Assembly: GCA_000697455.1 (NCBI GenBank)
Contig: JNET01030149.1
Coordinates: forward strand, 1 to 10,620
DNA: 10,620 nucleotides
Origin: Basidiobolus heterosporus B8920
Taxonomy: Eukaryota; Basidiobolomycota; Basidiobolomycetes; Basidiobolales; Basidiobolaceae
Reading direction: 5' to 3'
This document shows positions 9,875-10,620 of the stretch, one piece after another. Under the pieces are notes generated by a model that saw nothing but the letters and a program-made list of their open reading frames with translations, was not told the DNA's origin and ran no database searches. Position 1 is the stretch's first letter. The number at the start of each line of letters is the position of its first letter. The translations under genes were made by a program, and so were the position numbers.

Positions 9875-10288
9875 ATTTGCGAATGTACTGTTCCCACTTT
9901 AGAATAGAGTAAAAGAGTTTGTTTAGTTTCGTTGAACTTCACCAAGAGCAGTCTTAATGGATGATGAAGTAGTATTGGTATCCCGTCGTTAAGATAATGC
10001 TAAATTTATCAATATCTCGCACAAATCTAAATGACGTATTCAACATGAGATCGGTCTGAAATGTGCAGTCCACTATATGTATCGTTGCTACTGGTTAGGA
10101 TTTCATGGCGTATAGTCTACTTTTTTGAATATTTCCAACGTTATGTCCTATTGAATACAATTCAGTCTCCTGTTGACTCTTGCGCTACCCAACGGACGCT
10201 ACTCACTCATGTCCACCCCAAGTCCAAGTAATAAAAGTAAAGATTCGATGTAGTCTTTATTTATGCCTACTTTATAGAGGTACTTGCC
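9875..10288. other. Intergenic region without a recognisable gene
   Basis: These 414 bp lie between the stop of the RidA-like gene and the start of the thioredoxin-UBX gene, both on the minus strand. No long open frame, exon-like peptide, tRNA or repeat family was found on either strand. The part next to 9874 presumably holds the 5' untranslated region and promoter of the thioredoxin-UBX gene. The start context reads CAAATATGATG in the sense direction, with two consecutive ATG codons. Confidence 0.5.
10256..10261 (-). terminator. Candidate poly(A) signal of the RidA-like gene
   Basis: The plus-strand TTTATT reads AATAAA on the minus strand, starting 28 nt after the stop codon (10291-10289). 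Spacing and orientation fit 3' processing of the RidA-like transcript. Confidence 0.5.
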
Positions 10289-10620
10289 CTAGCAAACATA
10301 TGCAACTACTTTTATTTCAACTAGTAGATGTTTTCCCGGTAGTTGCTTGACCGCAACGCAAGTGCGTGAAGGTCCTTTTATCAACAGGTAAGAACGAAGG
10401 TAGCTGTCGAGTGAAAAACTCTTAAATAAACTTTACCCTTTTCTGCAGTGAAATATTGATTGTACACCTAGAAATACAAGCGTTTCAGTAAATCAATCAT
10501 TCGAACAAGCGTCAACAAATACTATTGACCTCATTGAAGGCTTTATAATCCTCCATGTCAACTAGAAATACAGTCAAATCTACGATATTCCCTAAACTGC
10601 CTCCTGCTTTTTCGAGAATT
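10289..10620 (-). CDS. RidA/YjgF/Mmf1-family enamine/imine deaminase, C-terminal half (partial at window edge)
   Basis: Three short minus-strand exons (10620-10530, 10467-10437, 10374-10289) join in frame into the last 68 residues of a RidA-family protein. The order is ILEKAGGSL, NIVDLTVFLVDMEDY, NEVYNQYFTAEKG, then the family signature PSRTCVAVKQLPG and the closing VEIKVVAYVC. The Arg of PSR is the conserved residue that binds the carboxylate of the imine substrate in characterised members. RidA trimers hydrolyse reactive 2-aminoacrylate and related imines from PLP enzymes; the yeast relatives are Mmf1 (mitochondrial) and Hmf1 (cytosolic). Family members are about 130 residues, so about half is outside the window, including any targeting peptide. 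The introns are 62 nt each; the first has an unusual GTCAAT donor. Protein identity is strong despite the short exons; compartment is unknown. Confidence 0.87.

Noticed and set aside
9669-9902. Plus-strand open frame of 77 codons.
   Set aside because: It is antisense to the first two exons and introns of the thioredoxin-UBX gene, whose phase-consistent splicing and family match explain the region.
10225-10320. Imperfect inverted similarity (agtaataaaagtaa and ctacttttatttc), considered as a terminal repeat of a small transposon.
   Set aside because: The match is short, A/T-rich and imperfect, one arm lies in the last RidA exon, and no target-site duplication or internal element structure is visible.

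Overview
The window is a compact stretch of eukaryotic nuclear DNA using the standard genetic code. Every gene that can be read is split by short GT-AG introns of about 55-93 nt. Many carry a CTAAC/CTGAC/TACTAAT-like branch site shortly before the acceptor. This intron style, with an IP3-receptor/ryanodine-receptor family Ca2+ channel that most higher fungi lack, suggests an early-diverging fungus or another intron-rich unicellular opisthokont-like protist. The lineage is inference and weakly held. I see no transposon, virus-like element, RNA gene or CRISPR array.

Layout. (1) 133-2, minus strand: the 5' end of a possible membrane protein that runs off the window. (2) 134-397: a 264-bp gap between divergent starts, a likely shared promoter. 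(3) 398-8748, plus strand: an apparently complete 14-exon gene for a 2,494-residue IP3R/RyR-superfamily Ca2+-release channel. All 13 introns keep frame and the protein aligns end to end with IP3 receptors. (4) 8749-8933: a short convergent gap with an AATAAA signal and a CA microsatellite. (5) 9874-8934, minus strand: a complete five-exon gene for a 223-residue protein with a classical thioredoxin domain (WCGPC), a p97/Cdc48-binding SHP box and a C-terminal UBX domain. (6) 9875-10288: an intergenic region with no gene seen. (7) 10620-10289, minus strand: the last three exons of a RidA/YjgF/Mmf1-family deaminase whose 5' part lies outside the window.

The two most notable observations are these. 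The channel keeps the whole receptor and pore architecture but appears to have lost nearly all residues that coordinate IP3, and its pore mixes RyR-like and IP3R-like features. The thioredoxin-SHP-UBX protein looks like a redox-active Cdc48/p97 adaptor; both p97-binding elements and the CGPC active site are intact, and the fusion is supported by splice phase. The genes are not an operon, and nothing shows that they work together beyond adjacency. Comparisons with animal IP3R, RyR, thioredoxin, UBX and RidA proteins were made from memory, without an alignment tool.
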